From positions 1-64,000 of the forward strand of contig NZ_JACIDE010000002.1 in the NCBI RefSeq assembly GCF_014196205.1: 64,000 bases of DNA. The letters run 5' to 3'. The stretch comes from Anoxybacteroides voinovskiense. GTDB lineage: Bacteria > Bacillota > Bacilli > Bacillales > Anoxybacillaceae. A program made the translations under genes and the position numbers. Under the pieces are notes generated by a model. The model had not been told where the DNA came from, did not search any database, and saw nothing but the letters and a program-made list of their open reading frames with translations. Shown one piece after another: positions 44,029-53,196 of this stretch (its first letter is position 1; each line of letters opens with the position of its first letter).

Positions 44029-45384
44029 TTGAAACATGTAACAACGTATCAAGGAAAACGTGTACTTGTTGTTGGGTTAGCAAAAAGTGGATTAGCCGCA
44101 GCGCAACTGCTTCACCAGCTTGGGGCAATTGTAGCTGTCAATGACCAAAAGCCGAAAGAAGAAAACGAAGCGGCACAAACGTTAGAACAGAAAGGCATTC
44201 GTGTCGTCTGTGGAGGGCACCCGCTTGAGTTGCTCGATGAACCGTTCGATTTGCTTGTCAAAAATCCAGGAATTCCATACACAAACCCGCTCATCGTCAA
44301 AGCGATGGAAAAAGGGCTGCCGATTATCACCGAAGTAGAACTTGCCTACGAAATTAGCGAAGCACCGTTTATCGGTATTACTGGTTCGAATGGCAAAACG
44401 ACAACGACGACGTTAATTTATGAAATGCTAAAAGAAGGAAAGAAGCAACCGCTCATTGCTGGGAACATCGGGGCGGTTGCTTGTGAAGTAGCCCAAACAG
44501 CTGCTGAAGACAATTGGATCGTCACGGAGCTTTCTTCGTTCCAACTAATGGGCATCCAAACATTTCGTCCGCACATCGCGGTGTTATTAAACCTATTCGA
44601 TGCACATTTAGATTATCACGGAACGAAAGAAGCATACGCACAGGCGAAAGGAAATTTATTTAAAAATCAAACGGAAAGCGACTATGCAGTAGTGAATGCG
44701 GACGATGAATGGGTAAGGAAGCTAGCGGATTTATCGCAGGCGAAAAAAATATGGTTTTCCGCGACAACGCCGTTGTCGTCCGGTGCTTATGTTTGCGAGA
44801 ACGCCCTTTATTGGGACGAGGAAAAAATAATAAATCTATCCGATATTGCTTTACCTGGGAAGCATAATGTGGAAAATATTTTAGCTGCGTTGTCTGTGGC
44901 GAAGCTAGTTGGTGTAGATAATGAGGCAATTGTTCGTGTGTTGACGTCGTTTACTGGCGTCAAACATCGCCTGCAATATGTGGGAACGGTGGCTGGAAGA
45001 AAGTTTTTTAACGACTCAAAAGCAACGAATATATTAGCAACACAAAAAGCGCTAGCGGCGTTTACTAGTCAGCCGGTCATCCTTTTGGCTGGTGGATTAG
45101 ATCGCGGCAATGAATTCGATGCCCTTATTCCATATTTGCGTCATGTAAAAGCGATCGTTTTATTTGGTCAAACGGCACCGAAATTAGAAAGGGTTGCGAA
45201 AGAAGCAGGAATAGAAACGATTTGTCATGTCGATAATGTGGAAAAAGCTGTGCCCGTTGCTTACGAACTATCTGCGCCTGGTGATGTCATTTTGTTGTCG
45301 CCAGCTTGTGCAAGTTGGGATCAATACAAAACTTTTGAGCAGCGAGGGGACATTTTTGTCCAAGCGGTGCATATGCTGAAATAG
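44029..45384 (+). CDS. murD: UDP-MurNAc-L-alanine:D-glutamate ligase MurD
   Basis: 451 residues: [39 protein letters not shown] (ATP loop), [57 protein letters not shown] and [29 protein letters not shown] start at 44029 directly after mraY; the ribosome site GAGGTG lies within the mraY end, so translation is coupled. Confidence 0.96.
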   Translation: MKHVTTYQGKRVLVVGLAKSGLAAAQLLHQLGAIVAVNDQKPKEENEAAQTLEQKGIRVVCGGHPLELLDEPFDLLVKNPGIPYTNPLIVKAMEKGLPIITEVELAYEISEAPFIGITGSNGKTTTTTLIYEMLKEGKKQPLIAGNIGAVACEVAQTAAEDNWIVTELSSFQLMGIQTFRPHIAVLLNLFDAHLDYHGTKEAYAQAKGNLFKNQTESDYAVVNADDEWVRKLADLSQAKKIWFSATTPLSSGAYVCENALYWDEEKIINLSDIALPGKHNVENILAALSVAKLVGVDNEAIVRVLTSFTGVKHRLQYVGTVAGRKFFNDSKATNILATQKALAAFTSQPVILLAGGLDRGNEFDALIPYLRHVKAIVLFGQTAPKLERVAKEAGIETICHVDNVEKAVPVAYELSAPGDVILLSPACASWDQYKTFEQRGDIFVQAVHMLK

Positions 45385-45416
45385 ACAAACCGTTCATAAA
45401 GCTGAGGTGTTGGGCA

Positions 45417-46517
45417 TTGCCGCAAAAAAAATCTGCGCCTGATGTGTTGCTCCTTTTTCTTACGTTCTCGTTGCTTGCAATCGGGCTTATTATGGTATAT
45501 AGCGCCAGTGCGGTGTGGGCGGAATACAAATTTCACGACCCGTTTTTCTTTGCGAAACGGCAATTATTGTTTGCTGGTGTTGGCGTTGTTGCGATGTTTT
45601 TCATTATGAATGTCGATTACTGGGTATGGCGCGATTGGGCGAAAGTGTTGCTCATCATTTGTTTCATCCTTCTTGCTCTCGTGCTTATTCCAGGTGTCGG
45701 AATGGTGCGCAACGGGTCGCGCAGCTGGATTGGTGTTGGAGCGTTTTCGATTCAGCCATCAGAATTTATGAAACTGGCGATGATTGCGTTTTTGGCTAAA
45801 TATTTATCGGAACGTCAAAAAACGATAACATCGTTTAAACAAGGATTGCTTCCTTCGTTGGCGCTCGTGTTTTCCGCCTTTGGCATGATTATGTTGCAGC
45901 CTGATTTAGGAACGGGGACCGTGATGGTCGGTACGTGTATTGCAATGATTTTTGTCGCCGGCGCCCGCATTAGCCATTTCGTTGGGCTTGGAATGGTTGG
46001 CTTAGCTGGGTTTGCGGCGCTCGTGTTATCCGCTCCGTATCGTATTAAACGAATTACGTCCTTTTTAAACCCGTGGGAAGACCCGCTTGGCAGCGGCTTT
46101 CAAATTATTCAATCACTCTATGCTATTGGCCCAGGTGGATTGCTTGGGCTAGGATTGGGGCAAAGCAGACAAAAATTTTTTTATTTGCCAGAACCACAAA
46201 CCGATTTTATTTTTGCGATTTTGGCGGAAGAGCTTGGATTTATTGGTGGTTCGCTCGTCATCTTATTGTTCAGTCTACTTCTTTGGCGCGGGGTGCGTAT
46301 CGCCTTCGGTGCGCCAGATTTATACGGCAGTTTTTTAGCGGTCGGCATTATCGCGATGGTCGCCATTCAAGTAATGATTAATATTGGTGTCGTGACAGGG
46401 CTTATGCCAGTAACAGGGATTACGCTGCCGTTTTTAAGCTACGGAGGGTCGTCATTGACGCTCATGTTGATGGCAATCGGTGTGTTGTTAAACATTAGTA
46501 AGCATGCGCGCTACTAA
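45417..46517 (+). CDS. spoVE: SpoVE, SEDS glycosyltransferase of the spore cortex
   Basis: 366 residues, about ten membrane helices: DVLLLFLTFSLLAIGLIMVYSASAVWAEYKFHDPFFFAKRQLLF, GAFSIQPSEFMKLAMIAFLAKYLS, LQPDLGTGTVMVG, LNPWEDPLGSGFQIIQSLYAIGPGGLLGLGLGQSRQKFFYLPEPQTDFIFAILAEELGFIGG and ITGITLPFLSYGGSSLTL. The intact SEDS signature and place after murD mark SpoVE, partner of SpoVD. TTG start at 45417 after TGAGGTG. In B. subtilis murG follows; here a 109-bp gap leads straight to murB. Confidence 0.93.
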   Translation: MPQKKSAPDVLLLFLTFSLLAIGLIMVYSASAVWAEYKFHDPFFFAKRQLLFAGVGVVAMFFIMNVDYWVWRDWAKVLLIICFILLALVLIPGVGMVRNGSRSWIGVGAFSIQPSEFMKLAMIAFLAKYLSERQKTITSFKQGLLPSLALVFSAFGMIMLQPDLGTGTVMVGTCIAMIFVAGARISHFVGLGMVGLAGFAALVLSAPYRIKRITSFLNPWEDPLGSGFQIIQSLYAIGPGGLLGLGLGQSRQKFFYLPEPQTDFIFAILAEELGFIGGSLVILLFSLLLWRGVRIAFGAPDLYGSFLAVGIIAMVAIQVMINIGVVTGLMPVTGITLPFLSYGGSSLTLMLMAIGVLLNISKHARY

Positions 46518-46626
46518 AGAAAAGGGGACGGTTCTTCCAAAGGCCTGCCCCTCTCATTTTGTTTGCAGTGACATGAAGAAAAAAAGCACATACGATGATA
46601 GAAAACCGTAAGAAAGGAGAATGTTC

Positions 46627-47538
46627 GTGCAGACATTGCTCAAAGAATTGATGGAAGCTAACGTAGGAAAAGTGAAAGAAAACGAGCCGCTTTCCCAACA
46701 TACAACGATGAAAATAGGCGGGCCTGCCGATATATTTGTCGAACCAAACAGCATAGAAAGCTTACGGAAAGTGATGGACATTGTGCGCAAACACCAAGTC
46801 ACGTGGCGCGCGATTGGACGTGGTTCGAACTTACTTGTATCGGACGGAGGCATCGAAGGAGTAGTCATTAAAATCGGGGAAGGATTAGATGAGCTAGTGA
46901 TTGACGGGGAAGAAGTGACCGTTGGTGGAGGCTATCCTTTAATTAAACTGGCAACAGTCATTAGCAAACAAGGACTGTCTGGACTAGAGTTTGCTGGTGG
47001 TATCCCTGGGTCGGTCGGCGGGGCGGTGTATATGAACGCTGGTGCGCACGGTTCGGATATGTCACGGATTGTTAAAAAAGCGCAAATTTTGTTCCCCGAC
47101 GGAACAATGGAATGGCTAACAAACGAACAATTGGAATTTTCGTATCGTACATCGGTGTTGCAGACGAAACGTCCAGGTATTTGTATCGCCGCTGTATTGC
47201 AAATGAAAAAAGGAGAGCGGGATGCGATTGTTGCGATGATGCAAAAAAATAAAGATTACCGGCGCGATACACAGCCTTGGAATTACCCGTGCGCAGGAAG
47301 CATTTTCCGTAACCCGTTGCCAAACTACGCTGGTCAACTGATTGAAGCCGCTGGATTAAAAGGATATGCGATTGGCGGAGCAAAAATTTCTGAACAACAT
47401 GCGAACTTCATCGTGAATACAGGTAACGCCAAAGCAAAAGATGTATTAGACTTAATTTCCTATGTCAAGCAGACGATTCAGCAAAAATATGGCATTCATT
47501 TAGAAACGGAAGTAGAAATCATTGGTCGAAAGTCCTAA
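46627..47538 (+). CDS. murB: UDP-N-acetylenolpyruvoylglucosamine reductase MurB (type II)
   Basis: About 303 residues: [46 protein letters not shown] (FAD loop), [35 protein letters not shown]-type region, [29 protein letters not shown]. It reduces enolpyruvyl-UDP-GlcNAc to UDP-MurNAc. The ATG at 46621 is too close to AAAGGAG; the GTG at 46627 is at proper distance and gives the family N terminus. A promoter and hairpin separate it from divIB. Confidence 0.94.
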   Translation: MQTLLKELMEANVGKVKENEPLSQHTTMKIGGPADIFVEPNSIESLRKVMDIVRKHQVTWRAIGRGSNLLVSDGGIEGVVIKIGEGLDELVIDGEEVTVGGGYPLIKLATVISKQGLSGLEFAGGIPGSVGGAVYMNAGAHGSDMSRIVKKAQILFPDGTMEWLTNEQLEFSYRTSVLQTKRPGICIAAVLQMKKGERDAIVAMMQKNKDYRRDTQPWNYPCAGSIFRNPLPNYAGQLIEAAGLKGYAIGGAKISEQHANFIVNTGNAKAKDVLDLISYVKQTIQQKYGIHLETEVEIIGRKS

Positions 47539-47567
47539 AAATTAGGTCACCTTCTTTTTCAATAGTA

Positions 47568-47576
47568 TGTTATAAT
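47568..47576 (+). promoter_or_regulatory. Extended -10 promoter before divIB
   Basis: TGTTATAAT (TGnTATAAT) at 47568-47576; poor -35. A terminator-like hairpin lies 21 nt downstream. Confidence 0.5.
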
Positions 47577-47596
47577 AAAAATAAGCTTGTTCTAAG

Positions 47597-47618
47597 AACG
47601 GCATGAGCGAATGCCGTT
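47597..47618 (+). terminator. Terminator-like hairpin between promoter and divIB
   Basis: Perfect 8-bp stem AACGGCAT / ATGCCGTT with GAGCGA loop and TTGTTTTATTG after it. It lies downstream of the promoter at 47568 and before the divIB start, so it may act as an attenuator or end the murB transcript. Confidence 0.6.
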
Positions 47619-47646
47619 TGTTTTATTGTTTGTAAGTGAGAAAGCG

Positions 47647-48432
47647 GTGAGCGAGTTGAAAAAAGGGAAAGTGGTCGTTCTTGAAGAACGTGTTCCGAAG
47701 CTGAAACAGCGGCGCAGGCAAAAAGTAAATCGCCGCCTAACTGCCTATATCATCTTCTTTTTTATGCTTATTTTATGCATCATTTACTTTCAATCACCGT
47801 TAAGCAATGTCCGACATATCGAGGTGAAAGGAAACCAACACGTTTCTGTTCAACAAATTGTTCGAGCGAGCGGTGTAACAAATCGGACAAGCTTCTGGAG
47901 GATAAACACCGATCAAGTAAAGCAGGCGATCGAGTCGCTTCCAGAAATTAAGGAGGTAACAGTCAAGAAACAGTTTCCGAACACGATTGTCCTATACATA
48001 AAAGAGCGGACACGGGTCGCTTACATTGAAGAAAAACAATTGTTTTTTCCGATTTTGGATAACGGAAAAATTTTAACGAAAAACAAGCCGAAAATGGCGC
48101 TAAGCGATGCACCGATTTTAGTCAACTGGAAAGATAGAGAAAAGATTCAAGAAATCGCTGGGCAATTGGCGCATTTGCCTTCTTATATACTAAACGCCAT
48201 TTCCGAAATTCATCATACGCCGACGAAATACGACCCATATCATATCACGGTCTATATGAATGATGGATTTGAAGTGAGTGCAACTGTACCGAATTTTGCG
48301 GAAAAAATGCGATTGTATCCTGAAATTGTGAAGCAACTAAATCCGAATGTGAAAGGTGTTATTCATTTAGAAGTAAGCAACTATTTTAAAGCTTATAAGG
48401 GGGATGACAATGAAAAAAATAAGGGGCAATGA
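47647..48432 (+). CDS. divIB: Cell division protein DivIB (FtsQ)
   Basis: About 262 residues, bitopic: basic N terminus (VPKLKQRRRQKVNRRLT), membrane helix (YIIFFFMLILCIIYFQ), then a POTRA domain (VRHIEVKGNQHVSVQQIVRASGVTNRTSFWRINTDQVKQAIESLPEIKEVTVKKQFPNTIVLYIKERTRVAYIEE) and beta domain. Divisome scaffold with FtsL and DivIC. Start is GTG 47647 or TTG 47656; the ATG at 47611 lies in the hairpin and is rejected. The 3' end overlaps ylxW. Confidence 0.9.
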   Translation: MSELKKGKVVVLEERVPKLKQRRRQKVNRRLTAYIIFFFMLILCIIYFQSPLSNVRHIEVKGNQHVSVQQIVRASGVTNRTSFWRINTDQVKQAIESLPEIKEVTVKKQFPNTIVLYIKERTRVAYIEEKQLFFPILDNGKILTKNKPKMALSDAPILVNWKDREKIQEIAGQLAHLPSYILNAISEIHHTPTKYDPYHITVYMNDGFEVSATVPNFAEKMRLYPEIVKQLNPNVKGVIHLEVSNYFKAYKGDDNEKNKGQ

Positions 48433-49105
48433 TGTCATCCTTTCCTTTGTTTTCCTTGTGCTCGGATTTATGCTTTCCTTTTCTTATCAACATACAAAAA
48501 AAATGCATCCGGACGTGACCGACCGGCAATGGCAAAAAGAATACGAATATCGGCAATTGCTCATCCAAGCACAAAAAGAAACAAGTAAACTGAAAAACCG
48601 ATTGTTGCAAAAGCAAGAGCAGCTTCAGCATAGTGAAAAAGAATTAGCAGACGAAAAAACGGCGTATGCTTGGCTTGTGCAGGAAGTGGAGCAGCTGCGC
48701 ATGTATACGGGAAAAGTGAAAGTGCAAGGAAAAGGAGTCGAAGTGACGCTAGCAGATGCATCGTATGTTCCAAACGAACAAAACGCGGCGAATTACATCG
48801 TCCATGAGCAGCATGTGTGGAAAGTCGTTCACGAGTTGCTCGTTTCCGGAGCGGAAGCGATAGCGATTAATGGGCAGCGCATCTCGCATCGCTCATATAT
48901 TGTTTGTAACGGTCCAGTCATTGAAGTAGACGGAGTGCAACATGCTGCCCCATTTGTCATCGCAGCAATCGGCGACCCACATGTGCTCGCGTCGGCGCTC
49001 AACATTGCCGGAGGGGTGAAAGACGAGTTAGTGAACGACCATATTGTTGTAAAAATCGCCAGCAAAGAGTCGCTTGTTTTCGATCCGGTGTTTCATAGTG
49101 AATAG
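48410..49105 (+). CDS. ylxW: YlxW, DUF881 family protein
   Basis: About 231 residues. Membrane anchor (DVILSFVFLVLGFMLSFSYQ), coiled coil (QLLIQAQKETSKLKNRLLQKQEQLQHSEKEL), then the DUF881 domain (KGVEVTLADASYVPNEQNAANYIVHEQHVWKVVHELLVSGAEAIAINGQRISHRSYIVCNGPVIEVDG). Function unknown; always in dcw clusters of Bacilli. AAGGGGG stands directly before ATG 48404, so ATG 48410 is preferred. Overlaps divIB. Confidence 0.9.
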   Translation: MKKIRGNDVILSFVFLVLGFMLSFSYQHTKKMHPDVTDRQWQKEYEYRQLLIQAQKETSKLKNRLLQKQEQLQHSEKELADEKTAYAWLVQEVEQLRMYTGKVKVQGKGVEVTLADASYVPNEQNAANYIVHEQHVWKVVHELLVSGAEAIAINGQRISHRSYIVCNGPVIEVDGVQHAAPFVIAAIGDPHVLASALNIAGGVKDELVNDHIVVKIASKESLVFDPVFHSE

Positions 49106-49141
49106 GAGAAGGTGACATCGAAGAAAGATTGGTGAGGCGCA

Positions 49142-49861
49142 TTGCAAAAAAGAAAAATGTTTCAGTTTACGCTTATTGCCATCATTATCGGGGGGATGCT
49201 CGCCGTTCAGATTCGGTCGACAAAAGACCCAGCCGTGCGTGATACACGTGATATATGGGAGTTGCGCCAAGATTTAAAGCGTGAATTGCAGTTACAGCAA
49301 CAGCTTTTATCAGAGATTCGCCGCAGTGATGATCAGTTGGCGGCTTACGAACAAGCACGTTCGACCGACCAAGAAGCAGCGTTAAGAAAAGCGCTTGCTG
49401 AATTAAAAGAAGAAGCAGGACAGACAGCTGCTCAAGGTTCGGGACTTATTTTAACAATTGAACCATTTTATCCAGAAAGTTATGTAGGGCCGGTTGTACG
49501 TACCGTATCCCCGGAATTATTACATCGGCTGATCAACGAACTAAATGAGTACGGGGCAAAAGAAATTGCTATTGCGAATACGCGGTTGACGAATACAACT
49601 GCCATTCGTGATGTGAACGGTTTGACGAAAGTGGGAAATGTGAAAATTGCTTCGTTTCCACTCGAAGTCAAAATCATTGCCGATGACGTCGCAGCGTTGC
49701 ATCATCATTTAAAAGTGTCACCGCTTTTTGATGATTTTGTGATTGAAAATTTACAACTTACCGTTTCAGAACCGATATCGACCGTTGTCATTCCACAATC
49801 CGAGGAAAAATGGCATGTTCGCTATATGGAAACGATTAGTACCGAAAAGGGGGGAGAATAG
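49142..49861 (+). CDS. ylxX: YlxX, second DUF881 family protein
   Basis: 239 residues, same layout as ylxW: anchor (MFQFTLIAIIIGGMLAVQI), coiled coil, DUF881 domain (GSGLILTIEPFYPESYVGPVVRTVSPELLHRLINELNEYGAKEIAIANTRLTNTTAIRDVNG). A tandem paralogue of ylxW. TTG start at 49142 after GGTGAGG. Stop is two bases before the sbp ATG. Confidence 0.88.
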   Translation: MQKRKMFQFTLIAIIIGGMLAVQIRSTKDPAVRDTRDIWELRQDLKRELQLQQQLLSEIRRSDDQLAAYEQARSTDQEAALRKALAELKEEAGQTAAQGSGLILTIEPFYPESYVGPVVRTVSPELLHRLINELNEYGAKEIAIANTRLTNTTAIRDVNGLTKVGNVKIASFPLEVKIIADDVAALHHHLKVSPLFDDFVIENLQLTVSEPISTVVIPQSEEKWHVRYMETISTEKGGE

Positions 49862-49863
49862 AG

Positions 49864-50217
49864 ATGTGGCTCCCATTTATCGGTCTTATCGTTGGCATTG
49901 TGCTAGGGTGGTTAACGGATTGGCGCATTCCTGACGAATATTCAAGCTACTTGTCAATCGCGGTGCTGGCAGCGTTAGATACGTTAATTGGCGGCATTCG
50001 TGCACATTTGCAAAACGTGTACGACGAAAGCGTTTTTTTGACCGGTTTCTTTTTTAATATTATTTTAGCTGCAAGTTTAGCTTTTCTCGGTGTGCATCTT
50101 GGTGTAGACTTGTATTTAGCAGCCGTATTTGCTTTCGGTGTACGGCTCTTTCAAAATATCGCCGTCATTCGCCGAATTTTGCTAGCCAATTGGCTCAAGA
50201 GGCGGCAAAAAAGTTAA
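49864..50217 (+). CDS. sbp: Small basic protein Sbp (DUF1290)
   Basis: 117 residues with about four hydrophobic helices: WLPFIGLIVGIVLGWLTDWRIPDEYSSYLSIAVLAALDTLIGGIRAHLQNVYDESVFLTGFFFNIILAASLAFLGVHLGVDLYLAAVFAFGVRLFQNIAVIRR. Matches DUF1290 (small basic protein). Function unknown. RBS GGGGGGAG. Confidence 0.9.
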   Translation: MWLPFIGLIVGIVLGWLTDWRIPDEYSSYLSIAVLAALDTLIGGIRAHLQNVYDESVFLTGFFFNIILAASLAFLGVHLGVDLYLAAVFAFGVRLFQNIAVIRRILLANWLKRRQKS

Positions 50218-50225
50218 GTGAAATA

Positions 50226-50255
50226 AAAGGGAATGCTTGTCAGCATGTTGAATAT
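50226..50255 (+). promoter_or_regulatory. Candidate sigma-H promoter for ftsAZ
   Basis: AAAGGGAAT (50226-50234, one mismatch to RNAGGAWWW), 12-nt spacer, GTTGAATAT (50247-50255, full match to RNNGAATWW). In B. subtilis ftsAZ has a sigma-H promoter that boosts FtsZ at the start of sporulation. Confidence 0.6.
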
Positions 50256-50323
50256 ATGAAACAAACCTTGTTCGTCGCTGTTCGACCGAGTCGATGGAGT
50301 TTGTTATAAGGGGGTGCCAAAGA

Positions 50324-51601
50324 ATGAACAGCAATGAAATCATCGTTAGTCTTGACATCGGTACATCCAGTGTTAAGGTTATTATCGGAGAAATGTTGAA
50401 TGAATCACTAAATATTATTGGCATCGGTAATGTGAAATCCGCAGGGCTCAAAAAAGGAGCCATTGTTGACATAGATGAAACGGTGCAATCAATTAAACGC
50501 GCAATCGACCAAGCAGAGCGAATGATTGGGCTTACGATTCAGCGTGTCGTTGTTGGAGTGAATGGGAATCATATTCAACTCCATGACTGCCATGGCATTG
50601 TCGCCGTTTCTAGTGAAAATCGTGAAATTACCGATGAAGATGTTGCCCGCGTGATGGATTCGGCTCAAGTCGTGTCAATTCCGCCAGATCGGGAAATTAT
50701 CGGGGTCATCCCGCGACAATTTATCGTCGACGGACTAGACGGCATTAACGACCCACGTGGCATGCTCGGCGTACGGTTAGAAATGGAAGGAACAATGATT
50801 ACAGGTGCAAAAACGGTTTTACATAATTTACTTCGCTGCGTAGAACGAGCGGGGCTAGAGATTAGTGATATCTGTCTGCAACCGCTTGCCGCTGGTTCCC
50901 TTGCGTTATCGAAAGATGAAAAAAATTTAGGGGTTGCTTTAGTTGATATTGGCGGTGGTTCGACGACCGTTGCCGTATTTGAGCAAGGATTTTTGCAAGC
51001 GACATCTGTGCTTCCAGTCGGTGGCGACCACATTACAAAAGATATTTCGATTGGGTTACGGACATCGACGGAAGATGCGGAAAAAATTAAGCTAAAACAC
51101 GGACATGCGTTTTACGATTTTGCATCTGAAGAAGAAGTGTTCAGCGTTCCAGTCATCGGTACAGACCAGCATCAACAGTTTACGCAATTAGAGCTTGCTG
51201 ATATTATTGAAGCAAGGCTAGAAGAAATTTTTCAGTTTGTCTATCAAGAAATTCGTAAACTCGGATTTCGGGACTTGCCAGGCGGATATGTGCTGACAGG
51301 TGGCGTTGCGAACATGCCAGGAATTTTAGAATTAGCCCAAGTTGTGTTAGGAAGCAGTGTCCGCGTCGCAATTCCTGATTATATCGGCGTCCGCGACCCA
51401 CAATATACGACAGGAGTCGGCTTAATTAAGTTTGCCTATCGTCAAGCAAAGTTACAAGGGCGTCGCACTCCCGTAGCAGCAACGGTCGAAGCGCCGGAAA
51501 AGCGACCGGTAAAACAACAGCCGGCAAAAGCAAAGCCAAAAGAAAAAGAAGAGAATTTAGGACAAAAAGTAAAAAAATTTTTCGGCTATTTCTTTGAATA
51601 G
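50324..51601 (+). CDS. ftsA: Cell division protein FtsA
   Basis: About 425 residues, actin-like ATPase: [19 protein letters not shown] (phosphate 1), the 1C domain, [19 protein letters not shown] (phosphate 2), [17 protein letters not shown], a Lys/Pro-rich linker and a C-terminal amphipathic membrane helix ([14 protein letters not shown]). Tethers FtsZ to the membrane. ATG at 50324 after AAGGGGGTG. Followed 26 nt later by ftsZ. Confidence 0.95.
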   Translation: MNSNEIIVSLDIGTSSVKVIIGEMLNESLNIIGIGNVKSAGLKKGAIVDIDETVQSIKRAIDQAERMIGLTIQRVVVGVNGNHIQLHDCHGIVAVSSENREITDEDVARVMDSAQVVSIPPDREIIGVIPRQFIVDGLDGINDPRGMLGVRLEMEGTMITGAKTVLHNLLRCVERAGLEISDICLQPLAAGSLALSKDEKNLGVALVDIGGGSTTVAVFEQGFLQATSVLPVGGDHITKDISIGLRTSTEDAEKIKLKHGHAFYDFASEEEVFSVPVIGTDQHQQFTQLELADIIEARLEEIFQFVYQEIRKLGFRDLPGGYVLTGGVANMPGILELAQVVLGSSVRVAIPDYIGVRDPQYTTGVGLIKFAYRQAKLQGRRTPVAATVEAPEKRPVKQQPAKAKPKEKEENLGQKVKKFFGYFFE

Positions 51602-51627
51602 AGATCGAATTATTGGGAGGATTTGTC

Positions 51628-52755
51628 ATGTTGGAGTTTGACACTACAGTTGATCAGTTAGCAACGATTAAAGTCATCGGTGTTGGCGGCGGCGGAAACA
51701 ACGCTGTAAATCGAATGATAGAACATGGCGTACAAGGTGTAGAGTTTATTGCGGTCAACACCGATGCGCAAGCCTTGAATTTGTCCAAAGCTCCAATCAA
51801 ATTGCAAATTGGCGCAAAATTGACGCGCGGATTAGGAGCAGGGGCAAATCCAGAAGTGGGAAAAAAAGCTGCGGAAGAAAGCAAAGAGCAAATTGAGGAA
51901 GCGTTAAAGGGAGCAGACATGGTCTTTGTCACGGCCGGGATGGGCGGTGGAACAGGGACAGGTGCAGCACCAGTCATCGCTCAAATCGCACGTGACTTAG
52001 GGGCACTAACGGTTGGTGTTGTGACACGTCCATTCACGTTTGAAGGGCGGAAACGGGCGATGCAAGCAGCAAATGGAATTGCAGCGATGAAAGAGGCAGT
52101 TGATACGTTAATCGTCATTCCGAACGATCGCCTTTTAGAAATTGTCGATAAAAACACCCCAATGCTTGAAGCGTTTCGTGAAGCGGACAACGTGCTTCGC
52201 CAAGGGGTGCAAGGCATTTCTGACTTAATCGCTGTTCCAGGACTTATCAACTTAGACTTTGCTGACGTAAAAACGATTATGTCGAATAAAGGCTCAGCGT
52301 TGATGGGAATCGGAATTGCTAGCGGAGAAAACCGCGCGGCTGAAGCTGCGAAAAAAGCGATCTCAAGCCCATTATTAGAAACGTCCATTGATGGCGCTCA
52401 AGGCGTGTTAATGAACATTACAGGCGGCATGAATTTAAGCTTATACGAAGTGCAAGAAGCAGCCGATATCGTTGCTTCAGCGTCTGACCAAGACGTGAAT
52501 ATGATTTTCGGCTCGGTGATTAACGAGAATTTGAAAGATGAAATTATCGTTACAGTGATTGCTACTGGATTTAGTGAAAATGAAGGGCAATCAACCCGAC
52601 CGCTTCGCACCGGAGTGGCAACACCGAAACCAGCGGTCGGCGTGAAGCGGGAAAAACGCGAGGAGCCAGCTCAAGATTATACCGTTCGTTCGACACAAGT
52701 CGAAGACCCGCTAGACATTCCAGCATTTCTCCGAAATCGCAACCGCCGCCGGTAA
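51628..52755 (+). CDS. ftsZ: Cell division GTPase FtsZ
   Basis: 375 residues. Tubulin-like: [19 protein letters not shown]4 loop GGGTGTG at residues 106-112, [14 protein letters not shown]-type region [10 protein letters not shown], and catalytic T7 loop NLDFADVK. The C terminus ends [13 protein letters not shown], the conserved peptide for FtsA/SepF. ATG 51628 follows GGGAGGA. Its TAA is followed at once by the tandem repeat array 52756-53045. Confidence 0.97.
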   Translation: MLEFDTTVDQLATIKVIGVGGGGNNAVNRMIEHGVQGVEFIAVNTDAQALNLSKAPIKLQIGAKLTRGLGAGANPEVGKKAAEESKEQIEEALKGADMVFVTAGMGGGTGTGAAPVIAQIARDLGALTVGVVTRPFTFEGRKRAMQAANGIAAMKEAVDTLIVIPNDRLLEIVDKNTPMLEAFREADNVLRQGVQGISDLIAVPGLINLDFADVKTIMSNKGSALMGIGIASGENRAAEAAKKAISSPLLETSIDGAQGVLMNITGGMNLSLYEVQEAADIVASASDQDVNMIFGSVINENLKDEIIVTVIATGFSENEGQSTRPLRTGVATPKPAVGVKREKREEPAQDYTVRSTQVEDPLDIPAFLRNRNRRR

Positions 52756-53045
52756 CATCGAAAAGCGGAGGCGACTGTTCAGCCACGAAGAGAGCGAAAG
52801 ACCTGCGAGGAGGCTGTTGCCGCCGCAGCAGGACTGAAGCGATTCGAGGGGCTAGGAGCCGCAGCTAGACAACATCGAAAAGCGGAGAACGGTCCTTGGC
52901 GAAAGCCAAGGAAACATCCGACGGAAGCGCAAGCTTTCGACGGAGACGTGCGTGCACGTCGGACGGAGAAAGCGGACGCGGAGGAGGATGTTAGTTCGCA
53001 GCTAGACAACATCGAAAAGCGGAGAACGGTTCTTGGCGAAAGCCA
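52756..53045 (+). repeat. Tandem structured repeat array after ftsZ (about 2.3 units)
   Basis: Unit A 52756-52872, unit B 52873-53009 and partial unit C from 53010. Each begins CATCGAAAAGCGGAG and A and B end GCAGCTAGACAA. B and C agree in 35 of the first 36 bases. Unit B holds perfect hairpins CCTTGGC-GAAA-GCCAAGG (GNRA loop) and GACGTGC-GT-GCACGTC. The series GAAAAGCG, GAGGAGGCT, GCCGCCGCAGC, GCGA.TCGAG and AGCTAGACAA parallels copies at 8864 and 24132, so it is the same family, more diverged. Begins right after the ftsZ stop codon. Confidence 0.85.
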
Positions 53046-53052
53046 CTATACT

Positions 53053-53078
53053 AAAAAGAGGGATTGATCCCTCTTTTT
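53053..53078 (+). terminator. Terminator of the ftsAZ transcript
   Basis: Perfect stem AAAAAGAGGGA / TCCCTCTTTTT, loop TTGA, followed by a run of T. Confidence 0.9.
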
Positions 53079-53125
53079 TTTTTCGTTTTTTTTAGACAAA
53101 AAATTCGCTTTTTCTCCATCATGAA

Positions 53126-53159
53126 TTGACAGACTTTCCAGTAAGATGTACTATATACT
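53126..53159 (+). promoter_or_regulatory. spoIIG promoter (sigma-A with 22-bp spacer, Spo0A type)
   Basis: TTGACA 53126-53131 and TATACT 53154-53159 with a 22-nt spacer. The B. subtilis spoIIG promoter has this same unusual spacing and needs Spo0A~P to be used by sigma-A polymerase. A possible Spo0A box lies at about 53091-53101. Confidence 0.82.
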
Positions 53160-53196
53160 ATTTTCAGAAATTGCTTGGCCGAGGGAGGCTATTCGT

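Larger units (their letters stand above)
52756..53196. other. Gap between ftsZ and spoIIGA (441 bp)
   Basis: Contents in order: the repeat array, the ftsZ terminator (53053-53078), an AT-rich stretch with a possible Spo0A box on the minus strand (TTTTGTCTAAA, 53091-53101), and the spoIIG promoter 53126-53159. No additional gene seen; bpr, which is here in B. subtilis, is absent. Confidence 0.7.

Noticed and set aside
52571-53012. Minus-strand frames in the ftsZ 3' repeat array
   Set aside because: G/C-rich repeat units give long open frames by composition; no start signals.
52873-53045. CRISPR array
   Set aside because: Only two to three units of unequal length with related, not unique, internal sequence; no cas genes.
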